From Dryomyza anilis (Eukaryota > Arthropoda > Insecta > Diptera > Dryomyzidae): DNA of 64,000 bases. This document shows positions 46,814-57,676 of the stretch, in pieces. Every line of letters begins with the position of its first letter. The stretch's first letter is position 1. The translations under genes were made by a program, and so were the position numbers. The DNA is taken from NCBI GenBank assembly GCA_951804985.1, contig OX638131.1, positions 2,294,001 to 2,358,000 on the forward strand, given 5' to 3'. A model generated the notes under the pieces. The model was not told the origin of the DNA. It made no database searches and saw nothing but the letters and a program-made list of their open reading frames with translations.

Positions 46814-48160
46814 GTATAGACTTCTACAAATTCTAGAATTTGAAGGGTAAAAGCTTCTGTTATAAAGAAGTTGAGTACTTACATCGAAATATAGCAATAA
46901 TTTATAATTTACGTTGCCGTAACTTATCAATGCAACCAGAATATTAAGTTCTTGGGTAGGTACGCGAGGTATTAGTCTAAATACACCCAGCTTTTGGTAA
47001 TTGCACAATAACGATTTTTTAGCAATTAAAGAATTTTAGTTATATGGAAGGTTTTCTGACGAAATTTGTCAATTACTACCAATATTCAAAATTTCAGACT
47101 TGAAATTAGTATTTTCCCAAAATACAGTCATTATAATGTAAAAAAAAAATATATTAAGAAGAATTAGGATGCATCCATTTTAGGATTTGAAACGTCATAC
47201 AAAGTTTGCAGGTGATTGGATATAATAAATTCTATGAAACATGATTTAAGTATATCCTCCACATGTGTCCATAATTAACGAAATTTGTTTTAGAATACAA
47301 ACTGTAATATTTTGCATACCAAACAATCAATACACTTGTAGTGGTTTGATTATCGATCACTACAAAAAGTTATAATTATATGCATATGTAACGGTAACGC
47401 GTTCCATTGTCGCTTGCCTCACGAACCGAACCGAGCCGACCAATATGCGTGAGCGGATGAGTTTCAGTCGCGACAGAGATGACCGGCTATTACTAAATAA
47501 TTAAGTTCCCTTACCGTAAATTATACAAATTGCTGGTAAGCCTCACCTCAGGAAGAGAGGTGATGCAGGGCGTTTAATTTGAATTGTTTCCTTAGATATT
47601 GAAAGAGCTACCAACCCCAGTGCAGTGCATGCTAGTGTTATTATTGTCCCCATTCCATCCTGTACAAGCGAATTTTAACCTGTTCGGAAACTTTAAAGAG
47701 TCCACCTGGGACCGTTCACACTGTGCGTTACCTTGGACAAACGTGTCTGTGCCGGTCATGGGGTGGACGACAAACACCAACACAGTGTATTTGTGTTTTG
47801 TGTTTGGTTGTATAATTTGTTGGATACACAGTAAGGAGTTTTGGGCGCGGGTGCTTTCAAATCACTTTAAATTGGAATCATTAAAAATTTATTCAACAAC
47901 GATGCTTGCAGGTAGCAACTCCCACGCTCACACATGATGCCCCATCAATGACAGTGAGGGGTATTTTTTTCTGTTTTTGTCATTGTATGTCAATTGATAG
48001 TATTTATAGCTGTAATCAGATGAATTGACATTTTTATCGAACCGTACTCATGCACGAGCGCCGTCAAAATATTTGAAGTATTTGGCAAATTATGTCGCCA
48101 GTTAGGTTTTTTGTGCGGCATATTTGATATTAAATCAGTTATCACACGTTTTAATGATTG
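46814..48160. other. AT-rich DNA and a G+C-richer island (47,380-47,945)
   Basis: A plus-strand 112-codon frame at 47,599-47,937 starts with a hydrophobic, signal-like segment (MLVLLLSPFHPVQA) but has no homologous motif or splice context. The frame on the other strand overlaps it. I regard it as unproven. Confidence 0.3.
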
Positions 48161-48220
48161 TGAGATTTAAATTTTATTTTAAAGAAATTCATACAATTAT
48201 AAACCAAATAATCCATTTTT

Positions 48221-48425
48221 GTCATGAGGTTGGAAAATCTGAAATGTAAGTTGTAATAACCAACTTCATTCCGTACAAACGAATATTCTATACACACTCC
48301 AAATTGTTTTAAAACTGTTCGAAATTAGTTTTAGTCCAAACTACAACTCTTTTAGTTTGACTATAAGAACAGACTACGCGGTTGAGAGAACCGAATAAGT
48401 AGATGGACAACAAATTTCTATTATG
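48221..48425 (+). repeat. GTTGTAATAACCAACTT repeat, copy 2
   Basis: It matches 17,444-17,712 block for block (GTTGGAAAA, CCAACTT, CTATACACACTCCA, TCGAAATT). Confidence 0.55.
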
Positions 48426-48497
48426 TGTGTATTATTGAGCTCCATAGCACTTAGACAGATTGTGTTCCATACTTCGAACACTAAAAATAAAAAATTA

Positions 48498-49090
48498 CCC
48501 AGTCTGCCATTCGATTCTATATCGCTTCGGAGAATTCAGTCGATCTTGGTTACGATTATCGTATCAATATCATACTACAATTCGTTTTAAGATGTACACA
48601 GAAATCGCAAAGAGATAATGAAGTTTATTCGAAACGAAAAAAAAAAACATTCTAGATTGTTATCGCATCGAATATCGAGAGTGATTCGAAAAACTTTACG
48701 AATGGTACAATAAAACATGTTTTATAGTCCAGAAATCTCCGAATATTTGGGGACAAATTTTCGTTTACGAGATATAGACAAAGGAAATTCAAAACATTAC
48801 AACAAAAAAATGATTTAAAAATCTTTAAACACTACTTAAGATAAAAAATGACAAATGTTAGCTAAATAAGCATGAATACTGTATTCAAAAAAGTCACAAT
48901 ATTGTTTACTTGATAATTTTAAATTTTATGATTATAAAAATTAAACTTAACTCGCAAAAAAATATTGTAATTGATATACATTCAAAAGAGCAACTAGTTC
49001 CATTAGATTTCATAACGAAAACATAAATTCTCGTAGTGAGTTCAAGAACTATTTGGGATATCGAAGAGCTGCGAGACAAGGCAGTCTTCG
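48498..49090 (+). mobile_element. GATATCG-rich TIR element, 593-bp copy
   Basis: It begins CCCAGTCTGCCATTCG and ends GAGACAAGGCAGTCTTCG. The interior is shared with 18,528-18,881 at the left (TACTACAATTCGTT, AGATGTACAC, AAGTTTATTCGA) and extends through a section lost in that copy. Confidence 0.82.
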
Positions 49091-49202
49091 TATATTAACT
49101 TTAGTCATCACCTAGTATGGAAAATTATACAAAGAAAAAATCTCTTTTGCCATGAGTAAGATGTAACAAACGATCACGATTACAAGAAAACGAGTAGAAA
49201 TT

Positions 49203-49330
49203 AGAGATGGGCACGTCAGTGAGTTTTGACTCACGCTCACCCTCACGAAAGAAATTTTCTAATCACGCACACTCACTCACGGCCCCTTTTTGTTCTACTC
49301 ACACTCACTCACAATCTCGTGAGTAAAATT
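49203..49330 (+). repeat. CTCAC-rich simple region after GAGATGGGCACG
   Basis: Degenerate TCACTCACTCACG repeats follow GAGATGGGCACG, which is the reverse of the GCCCATCTCT end at 2,820. It may be a truncated inverted relative of the GCACG-rich repeat. Confidence 0.4.
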
Positions 49331-50011
49331 AAGATTCAATTACAATCTCGCGTGGCACCTCCAATTTAATCAACATCTTTAACGCAGATGAAAATGTGAA
49401 AGACCATCGATATGCTGTTCATATAGAAAGGTAAAAATTGCCTCGAAGAATAATTTTCCGGTGAAAAATTCGTGTAAAATTGTTGAGAATTGTTTCTGGG
49501 AAAAATTATCTCTGGAAAAGAATTATCAATAAAAGAATAGTCCGGAGTACAATTTATCAGGGATGAATTAACTTTGGGAAAAACTATTTTTAAAGCGATT
49601 TTTTTGGTTACTACAGTTGTAACTCGAATAAAAAAAAGTTATAACTCGAATAAACACGAATCCCTGGAACAAACTAAACTTAATAAACGAAAGGAACGTG
49701 AACGTTTATAAATTAATTTAATTTTTCTTTAAAACATATGTGTAGGATATTTGTAGTAGATTTAGAGCACTTAAACCTTTCATAATTCTTACTAAATTCA
49801 TTACACCAACTACCAAAATATTCACATTTGAAAATTTCTCACATGACCTAAACTTCTTCAAACTTCTCGCACCCATGTTTGAGTCGGGATTCGAACCATA
49901 AACTTTTGTAATGCTCTACTTCGATTTCCAAAGATTATTACTATTCCCATTACAAAACGAGTTGGGAAAGTTAGGTCACATGGGTAAGTTCGGTCACATG
50001 GGGCGGATTTT

Positions 50012-50832
50012 TATAGTCGGTCGGGCCCGACTATGGAATACCCTACACCTTTGGTGGGGATATTAATGTGGGATATTTAATTGCATACCTTAATTTTAAA
50101 GTTTTTAATTATGCTGAACCTCCCTACCCTCAGAATATTATTCATATATCAGAAATTTACGTCTTATATCCCCATAAATTAAAAAATATATAAAAGTATA
50201 AAAAACTAAAAAAAAAAATTGAAAAATATAATTGGGCGGACCACGCCCATATTTAAAATTTTGAAAGGCTAATATTTCATAGATTTGATTTTAATAATTT
50301 ACGGATCAAATTTCCACTATGAAAACCCGGGAAATAATGAAAAAAAAGTGGGCGGATCACGCCCATTTTTGAACCACATATTTTAAGGTGAATTCTAAGA
50401 ATACATTTTAAACTTTATAACTATACCTTGAATACTTTTCGAATTATTATTTCCGAAAGAGTTATATAAAAGTGACTTGTGTGGGAGGTGGGCGTGTCCG
50501 TTGACCGATTTGGCTCATTTTCAAACTCAGTTCCTACTTTTGGTCAAAATATATTGAGACGAAATTTCATCGTATTTCTCAAGTTATTCTGTATTCGGAC
50601 AGCAAGACAGCAAGACAGCAAGACAGCAAGACAGCAAGACAGCAAGACAGCAAGACAGGAAGACAGCAAGACAGCAAGACGGACCGACAGACGGACATGG
50701 CTAAACGGACTCGGGTAGTGATGCTGATCAAGAATATATATACTTTTCCATACCGGACACGCCTCCTAAGGGGCGTTACAATATATGCACAAAGTTAATA
50801 TACCCTGTACCTCATAAGTGTAGGGTATAATT
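50012..50832 (-). mobile_element. Repeat bounded by ATACCCTACACC/GTGTAGGGTAT, ~820 bp
   Basis: Near the left end is a palindrome ATAGTCGGTCGGGCCCGACT; ATACCCTACACC and GTGTAGGGTATAA mark the two ends. It contains GGGCGGATCACGCCCA and AGTATATATATTCTTGATCA in reverse. From memory, the last block with a nearby ACGGACATGG reversed is common in dispersed fly repeats. A partial copy lies at 23,733-23,870. The element class is not clear. Confidence 0.6.
50597..50686 (+). repeat. 10-bp minisatellite (AGACAGCAAG)n
   Basis: About eight to nine nearly perfect units lie inside the preceding element. One unit carries GGAAGAC. They create a repetitive Gln/Asp/Ser/Lys/Thr/Ala/Arg frame that is not a gene. 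Confidence 0.93.
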
Positions 50833-52755
50833 ATATCCATATATTCTAACGATCCAATGCGATGATAGCTGAGAAAAATCTTTCAAATTTTAAATCTTCC
50901 AACAATGTAGGGAATATTTCAAAATTAAGACTTTAACATTAGCAAAAAATGCTATTAGACAATATTAAGTAATTTGAAAGAGCATAGGATTTCAAACCAT
51001 ATTCATATGTGGCCAATCTTGTAGATTGAGCCAGCTTGTCGAGATACTCCTTCTACGTCGTCATATTAACAGCAACTACATCTATTGTATGCATTGTGTG
51101 TGCCACTGTACACCTTGAGAGTGTAAATTGATATAGAATGAACCCTATCGAAAATCTCATGTTTGCCAAAGAGGTGCCGAATGTTAGCGAAAGGATTTCG
51201 TTTATAGATACCGATCGTGCACACACCACTGCCACTGTGCCAAGATCCATCCTAGCTAACAATGTGGCGGCAAATCATTAATCGACACACAATCGATTCG
51301 ATTCGAATTGAATCCCTTTTCAAGTTAGACATATATATTATAGTCGGCTAATACCCAAAAATTACTTGCAGCACGCCTTCAACTGTACAATTGTTCAGAG
51401 CAGATTGCGATGGTGAAACTCGATATGTTACTTATGCATTTTGTTTTACAGATATTGCTAATGGAAAATTGGCAAAATTTTGTAATGTTTATGTGCTTAA
51501 TGTGCTGTAATTTCAGATTGAGAAGTCTATTGTTCTGAGTGATATTAAGTTATATGTTATACGAGGACATTACACAACTGCACATTTACGAGTTACTAGT
51601 TTGTCCTTTTTTACCTAGCCAGGACCTACCAGAAGTAATCAAGACATAATTAAATGTGCTCAAAGTAAAAAACACTCGCCGACAATGAAGTCATATTCGA
51701 CTTTTTTACTGTCCGCCCATAATCGACCATTAATTATCGGACCTCATCACCCAATCCATATGTTGATCAGCAAGGGCCACACAGAATGCTGCATGTCCAT
51801 TATGCACTTTCAATGCCTAAGCTGGCACAGCTTCAAACCTGCTGATGACGGACGTGCTATCATTTAATCAGGAGCTCCTGTCGCCTCTTCTGCACGCACA
51901 CTCACTTAAAATGTTTTACCGTCGGCAGTCAAAATAATAAGAACATCGACAACAAGGCACACATTAAGATTAAGATAAAAATACAGACAGTTATGCATGT
52001 CAATAGATATTTACAAGGCAGCGACAGATTTTTGTAACTACTTCATCGTACTCGAAATATTGTCAGGTTGGTATGGGCAAAAGGCTGGAATGCAAAACGG
52101 TAGCCAGCATCAAAATAGATGTTTATATTCGATTAGCTGTCGTCCGTCCGTCCGTCCGTCTGTCTTGTTATTATTATCTGTAGAATGTGACAGACTTCAT
52201 TCGCTAATCCAGTTCAATAACGAGTTTCAACATAATTTACGTGCTAATTAACACAAAGTAGGGGGTTGTGAATAAAATCCAAACCATATCGCATAACTTA
52301 TTAAGTTTATAACCAAAATATCATAAAAAATACAACACATTTATATAAATTTAAAGCAGCTATATTATTAAAACTTTGTTGCGTCAAAATAATGCTCTAT
52401 GATAATTCAATTATATATCCATTGTGTGATTTTACTACGACGACATATTATTATAATGCACAAATCCATAACATCTATATATGATCATTAATTTTTATTT
52501 AAAAATATCGCATAATAGTGTTGGATTTGTTTTATAAAATTAAAATGAATTGAAATGAAACGATTTTTTTTTAAATCAACGTATGTAAAACTAGGTACTA
52601 GGTACTTATCACACTGAAAAGTATTCGAAATGAGAAATTCGAAGTGGTTATATAGGGTGTGTGCGAATTCGACAAAATTTCTGCCATAATAAAAAATTAC
52701 AAATACCAATTTCATAGCCAGTTACAGTAAATAGAAGTTAGAAGTATTTAAGAAA
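50833..52755. other. Unique DNA, G+C-richer from 51,000 to 52,260
   Basis: It contains a (GTCC)n run at 52,138-52,165. Frames of 60-84 codons have no family motif. Confidence 0.3.
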
Positions 52756-52942
52756 ATCGTGAGTAATCAGCCGATTTCTCCAGGACCGATTTTAATGAAT
52801 TTTGCAGTAAATAATTTATTCTAAAATCACTATAAACTATAAAATGACTTTGACCCCCTACGACGCTTCGTTATGAAGGATTTACGAATATCGTAAGTAA
52901 TCAGCCGATTTCGCCATTATACCGATTTTAATGAATTTTGCA
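52756..52942 (+). repeat. Short direct repeat, 135-bp spacing
   Basis: GTAATCAGCCGATTTC followed by CCGATTTTAATGAATTTTGC occurs at 52,756-52,806 and again at 52,891-52,942. Confidence 0.6.
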
Positions 52943-53089
52943 TTCATTAAAAATCGTTAAAATTGTGCAACATTCATTAAAATCGGTAAGTGCAAATTGG
53001 GACTGAAAATAGTTTCGTTTCTTCTGTAAAATTCATGTTGTAAGAGGTATTCGGAAAAGTAGATAGGCTGTTTTGCAGTATCATTTCAA

Positions 53090-53143
53090 AACGTCAAAAG
53101 TCCACCTGGTATCGATATCGATACCAGGTGGACTTTTGACGTT
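53090..53143. repeat. Perfect 54-bp palindrome
   Basis: The 27-base half starting AACGTCAAAAGTCCACCTGG and ending GGTATCGAT is followed with no spacer by its exact reverse complement. Flanks add a weaker mirrored TTTCA/TGAAA. Confidence 0.95.
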
Positions 53144-53389
53144 CCGTGAAACTATGAAGTATGGCAACACCGAATACGTATCGAGTCTCGAAACAGGGTT
53201 GCCAACTTCTTTAAATTTCCAACATTTCAATCTCATATCCACAACAAAAACGCCAAGTGTAATGTCAGATAATCTGTGTAAATTTACATTAATAATTAAA
53301 AATATCTAAATAATGTACTGTCGATATTAAAAAAAAAACATCCCAAAAAACATTTGTACGGAGCTCCGACACAAACGGAAACACAATTC

Positions 53390-53620
53390 CGTCATTGCCG
53401 AAACGTTAACGGAACATTGAGCAAGTATCCGTCCAAGCAGGTACTAAAACGGAACGATAACGTGCCGATAAATCGCACGACTCCGTTTGTATGCCGGCAT
53501 TTTCCGTAATACTCCGTTTTGACGGTGCCGTTTTCGTGCCGGTGGAGACGGATTACACCGTTTTGTTCCCGTTAATACTCCGTCTTGCCGGTACCAATTT
53601 TCTTCCGTTGTAGCCTGAGT
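53390..53620. repeat. ACGGA/TCCGT-rich patch
   Basis: Many ACGGA (left half) and TCCGT or GCCGTTTT (right half) motifs give a loose inverted structure, far richer in CG than its flanks. Confidence 0.5.
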
Positions 53621-54080
53621 GTTTAAAACATGAAATCAAAAATCATTTAATATTGCGAAGCAGGGCGCAAAGAGCCGACATGCAGCAGGACATTGAAAGA
53701 TAAGTAGCATAAATATAGTTAACATTTTCTTTATATATATTGTCTTCTTCATTGCAGACTAGCAAAGGACACTTTGGATTATTAATGGTGGAACAAAGCC
53801 ATGAATCATGGAAGCAGAAATCAATGTCTTCAATAAAAACGAATCAATTAACGGTGTCATCTATTTTGTTTAACTGCTTCCATATTTTTCTGCAGCAGCC
53901 TTAACTGCGATTAACAAACTGTTTTTGGATGCCGAAAAGGTGATGATTACGTACAAGAATTCGCACAACATATGCATAGCCATTGAACCATTGATAAGCC
54001 ACATGGCGAGGCGATCAATGTTACCCATTTAGATCCTGAAAGATTTGAATCTATTGTTGCAGAAAGGACGAGCTGGCTCC
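53621..54080. other. Unassigned stretch before the LINE fragment
   Basis: There are some coding-like pieces (ATGCAGCAGGACATTGAAAG; TTCTTCATTGCAG before ACTAGC), possibly remains of a transposon or gene fragment. I cannot assign them. Confidence 0.2.
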
Positions 54081-54266
54081 TCATTCAATGCTTATTCTGT
54101 ACTCGTTTTCAACGCATATCGGGCCATAGATTTTCCGAAGAATCTTTCTCTCGAACGCTCCTATAGCTCGCTCATCGGTGTTGGCAAGCGTCCAAACCTC
54201 AGCGCCATAGAGGAGGACTGGCTTGAAGAGCGACTTATAAGGCTTAATTTTTGAACAACACTTCAC
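54081..54266 (-). pseudogene. LINE reverse-transcriptase C-terminal fragment
   Basis: The minus-strand frame reads LFKPVLLYGAEVWTL, then FERKILRKIYGP. This is the motif pair downstream of the RT core in non-LTR retrotransposons of the RTE-like type (PVLLYG.E.WTL...FERKILR.I.GP). Only about 60 codons remain. No 5' part, endonuclease or target duplication is visible. It is a dead fragment. Confidence 0.8.
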
Positions 54267-54488
54267 TCCTTTTTGGCTCTAGGCATTTAAAACTTAATAA
54301 ATTGTATTTGTTTAATATGAACACAGTGCTTGAAAATTGCTATTGTCCTGATAAGTCGTTTGTTCACCTTATAATTGTAATAAATTTTATAAATTTGTCA
54401 AGTATAGTCATTTTAATTATATTATTAAAACAATTTTGAGGTCAAATTCACATTACCGGGCAAGATAAAAAATTCAAAAAATGGAAAA

Positions 54489-54620
54489 CGCCCAACCGCT
54501 AACGCAGTTTTCATACAATTTTAATCTTAATCGTTGATAGTCCAACTTTTGTAATGATAATTGGGCAATCACACGATTCATAATAAAATTACATGAATAT
54601 TGTTGTAGTACGCCCTAGAA
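54489..54620 (+). mobile_element. CGCCCAACC short element, copy 1
   Basis: ACGCCCAACCGC, TTTTCATACAATTTTAAT, TCGTTGATAGTCCAACTTTT and ACACGATT match 55,881-55,960. The outer ends are less clear. Confidence 0.5.
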
Positions 54621-55862
54621 CTCACTAACTAATCGAAATCGACCAAGGTCTGACCACGTTTTTTGATAAAAGGTGGGCGTGGCAACAAAATTAAAAATAT
54701 ATATTTAGGATTATTTAACTTTCTATGACCTTAATTACGTGTTATTTTCAATTTTTTCCAATTTGTCATGATTTCTTTAAATGAAAATGCGTTAATAAGA
54801 AATAACCATTTTTATTGTTTACGGGATTCGAAGTGACCTATATATATTTTTCTTTTTCAAAGTTTTACGACAATATTTCACGTCACTTGACAATTTTTTC
54901 AATGACACACACTTTGGCTGTAATTGTTTTTTTTTTTTGTTCATTACTGGTTTAATGTCAATTTTTTATTTTTTTGCCGACAATTTTCGACAAATTTATG
55001 AACAAAATGTTTTCATGTAAACCCTGTTCTGATATTCAAAATTCGAATGGCAAAAAGATCCCAGATCCCACTACTGGGATTTTCCAACTACGTTGACAAA
55101 CGTCAAAATATTGTATTTATTTCATACCTGCATCTCTTTCTCGCTCTTTCTTGTTTGAATATTTTTATGTTTGAAGTTGACGGATGCCGGTCGAGTGAGC
55201 TTGTTGAAATATTTCATTCATAAATTTATTTTAATTCAATGTCAAAACACTTAAAATTAACTTAACGTTTTTTACTCTAAGAATTCCACTAAATTTTTTG
55301 TGTGTTTAATGTGAAAGAGGTAAGTGGTTCAATATGTCGCTGGCAGACGGACGCTGTTGCTAACTTTCCCGTGAGACAAAGTAAAATGTAAAATTGTAAA
55401 TAACACTGCGGTCGGAGAGAATCCGCAACATAGTTGTAAAGAAGTGTGCGTGCGTGTTGCAAAAAAGCATAGTGAAGACAAATTGCTGGACACAATTGCA
55501 CAAGGCTTTGAATTTAGAATTTCGGATGCAAAATTTACTCTCAAATTTTAATACGTTATTTTTTTATAAAATCCCTCTTTTCCGTTAAAAATGGCAGTTA
55601 AAAATTTTGATCACTTGAATCCGAATATAATACTATAAAGATTGTTTATAAGATAGTTTCTTAAAAAAAAGAATGATTGAAAATATATATATATTCCGAG
55701 GACAAACTGAACAATTATTTTTTATAGTTAAGTTTTGTATGTAGTCCTGTAACTAGTACATTGAAAAAAAAAAAAGAAAATGTCGAGTATTTTGAATAAA
55801 AATTTAGTTTTTATGCTAATATTTTAAAAGTAACTAATTTCAAGTAGAAAAACATAATCTTG
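54621..55862. other. AT-rich noncoding stretch
   Basis: Overlapping minus-strand frames at 55,289-55,544 have no family motif. Nothing recognised. Confidence 0.35.
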
Positions 55863-56021
55863 AACCACACGATTGAATAAACGCCCAACCTCTAGAGTTT
55901 TCAAACAATTTTAATATTATTCGTTGATAGTTCAACTTTTGTTTGGACAATAACACGATTGATATAAAAGTTGCTTGAATATTGGCGTCAACGGTTGGAC
56001 TTTTATTAAATCGTGTGATTT
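55863..56021. mobile_element. Short MITE with ACACGATT...CCAACC TIRs, copy 2
   Basis: The left end AACCACACGATTGAATAAAC then GCCCAACC is mirrored by GGTTGGACTTTTATTAAATC then GTGTGATT on the right. It is about 159 bp with no coding capacity. Confidence 0.7.
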
Positions 56022-56744
56022 AGAATTTACTTTATAGCGGCAATTTTTGTTCTTTATAATTTTCAAGCGTTCGTACTTCATCCACTTATGTTGAAACTCA
56101 AACGAAGAATAGTTTCGATTTTAATTTTAAAATTTATTAAAAAAAAATGTCGATGTTTTAATGTTAAACTCTTTAAAATCTTTAGCGAAAAATCTAATCT
56201 GTCGCCAATAATAAAAATAAAGCCTGGTACTTAAATTTAATTTTAATTTAAATAGTATTTTCTAAAGTTTTCTTATGTAAATAAATATAAAAAAGCTGTA
56301 CATTAGAATAAACAACAGTTTTAAATTCACTTCAAATCAATATTGAATTTTTCAACAAGAAATCGAATTGCAACGATTTGAATTCGATTAAAAACATATT
56401 TTTTGTTCTGAAAAATAATTGTCTTAGGCGGGAAGAGCTCTAAAAAAATATCCCGCTTTAGCTATTTATATTTTGTTTATAATTTTTCAAATAGCTACTT
56501 TTACATTTTTTTTGTTCAGTGAAAACAATGTTAGTTACAAGAGATGATAAAAAAAATATCTTTAATTAAATTTTGTTCGATTTAGCTACAAAGAAGAAAT
56601 TACTTGAGTTTAATGTTTCTATATTTCGAAATTATTATTTTGTTTAATCGATACTTAAAAGAGTTAAAAGATGCGAAATAGGTACTTAAGTTGGAGGCAG
56701 AAAAAGGGAATTTTTTGATATAGAAAATGTTGGGTACTTATGCT
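56022..56744. other. AT-rich noncoding stretch
   Basis: Nothing recognised. Confidence 0.35.
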
Positions 56745-56876
56745 GGGCTCTCATCACGTAACTTAAAAACGATTATCGTTGAAACGATAGTCATAAAACA
56801 CTATCGTGTTTGCTTAAGTAAGACTATCGTCTAAACGATATCGTTAGACGATTATCGTCATACGTGATTAGAGCCC
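56745..56876. mobile_element. 132-bp MITE, ends GGGCTCTCATCACGTA
   Basis: GGGCTCTCATCACGTA at the left and TACGTGATTAGAGCCC at the right are inverted with one mismatch. The interior consists of repeated AACGATTATCGTT/AACGATAGTC/ACTATCGT palindromic phrases, so the whole folds on itself. Confidence 0.85.
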
Positions 56877-57149
56877 TTGAAATTCACTTAAGCGGAAAAC
56901 TTTAACCGGTGTTTACAGTATTTGAATTCACTTTGATCGAATATGCGCATTTATTTCGATTTTTATCGAATTATATATATATTTTCAAAAAATAAACCGA
57001 ATATTAATTATATCAAAATCGATTTATTTTAAAATTTATAAAATGATTTTGAATATATAAATAAAACGGTTTTAAACGGTATCAATTCTAGGGATAAATC
57101 TTCAAAAAAGAACCAAGGTAAATCTATATCGGACATACACCATTTATGT

Positions 57150-57655
57150 TTTTCCAAATTACACTCACGCCAATTTGCCTCTCATTTTAGCTGTGATCCG
57201 ATAGAGAGTCGTCGGCCGTTGTCGAATTGTGAATGAATTGTGCTTCGGTGTTTGCATTCCTGGCAGCACTGATCATCTCTACTGCAAAACGATCGTGTTG
57301 AATCGATTGATTGGGTTGCTCGATTAGATGCAGTTTGATCGTTCTTGATATTTATTTCTATGCTGTGCATTCAGCATTTAATCGCCAATAATGTTTATCT
57401 CGAAACGTTGTAGACGCACGTCCGTCTAACATTGTGTTTGACACAGTGCCATGTTCAAAATAGCTTTAGTTATTTTCGGGCATTACTGTTAGTCACATCA
57501 CACGGTCGCCTTCAAAGATATTGGCTTTTTTTTATTGAATTCGACGTTCGAACAGCCACAATTTGCTCCGCACTCGCTCACGCATGCAGTAATCTCAATG
57601 TTACATCGCATCCATTACGTCCACATGCTTTATTCTGTTTCTATTGGTCTCACAG
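57150..57655 (+). promoter_or_regulatory. Region just upstream of the first TTLL4 coding exon
   Basis: It is G+C-richer unique DNA without a protein signal. It ends in CTGTTTCTATTGGTCTCACAG, a textbook splice acceptor (57,635-57,655). The following bases are therefore read as the start of an internal exon, and the sequence here as intron, with the promoter and a noncoding first exon further upstream. If the acceptor is unused, this is the promoter itself. Confidence 0.5.
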
Positions 57656-57676
57656 ACATCTAAATTCAAAGTAACG

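Noticed and set aside
47599..47937. A secreted-like 112-codon protein
   Set aside because: The hydrophobic start is suggestive, but there is no second motif, no conservation that I can judge and an overlapping opposite frame.
50479..50718. A repetitive protein frame (KTARQQDS...)
   Set aside because: It is only the translation of the 10-bp minisatellite.
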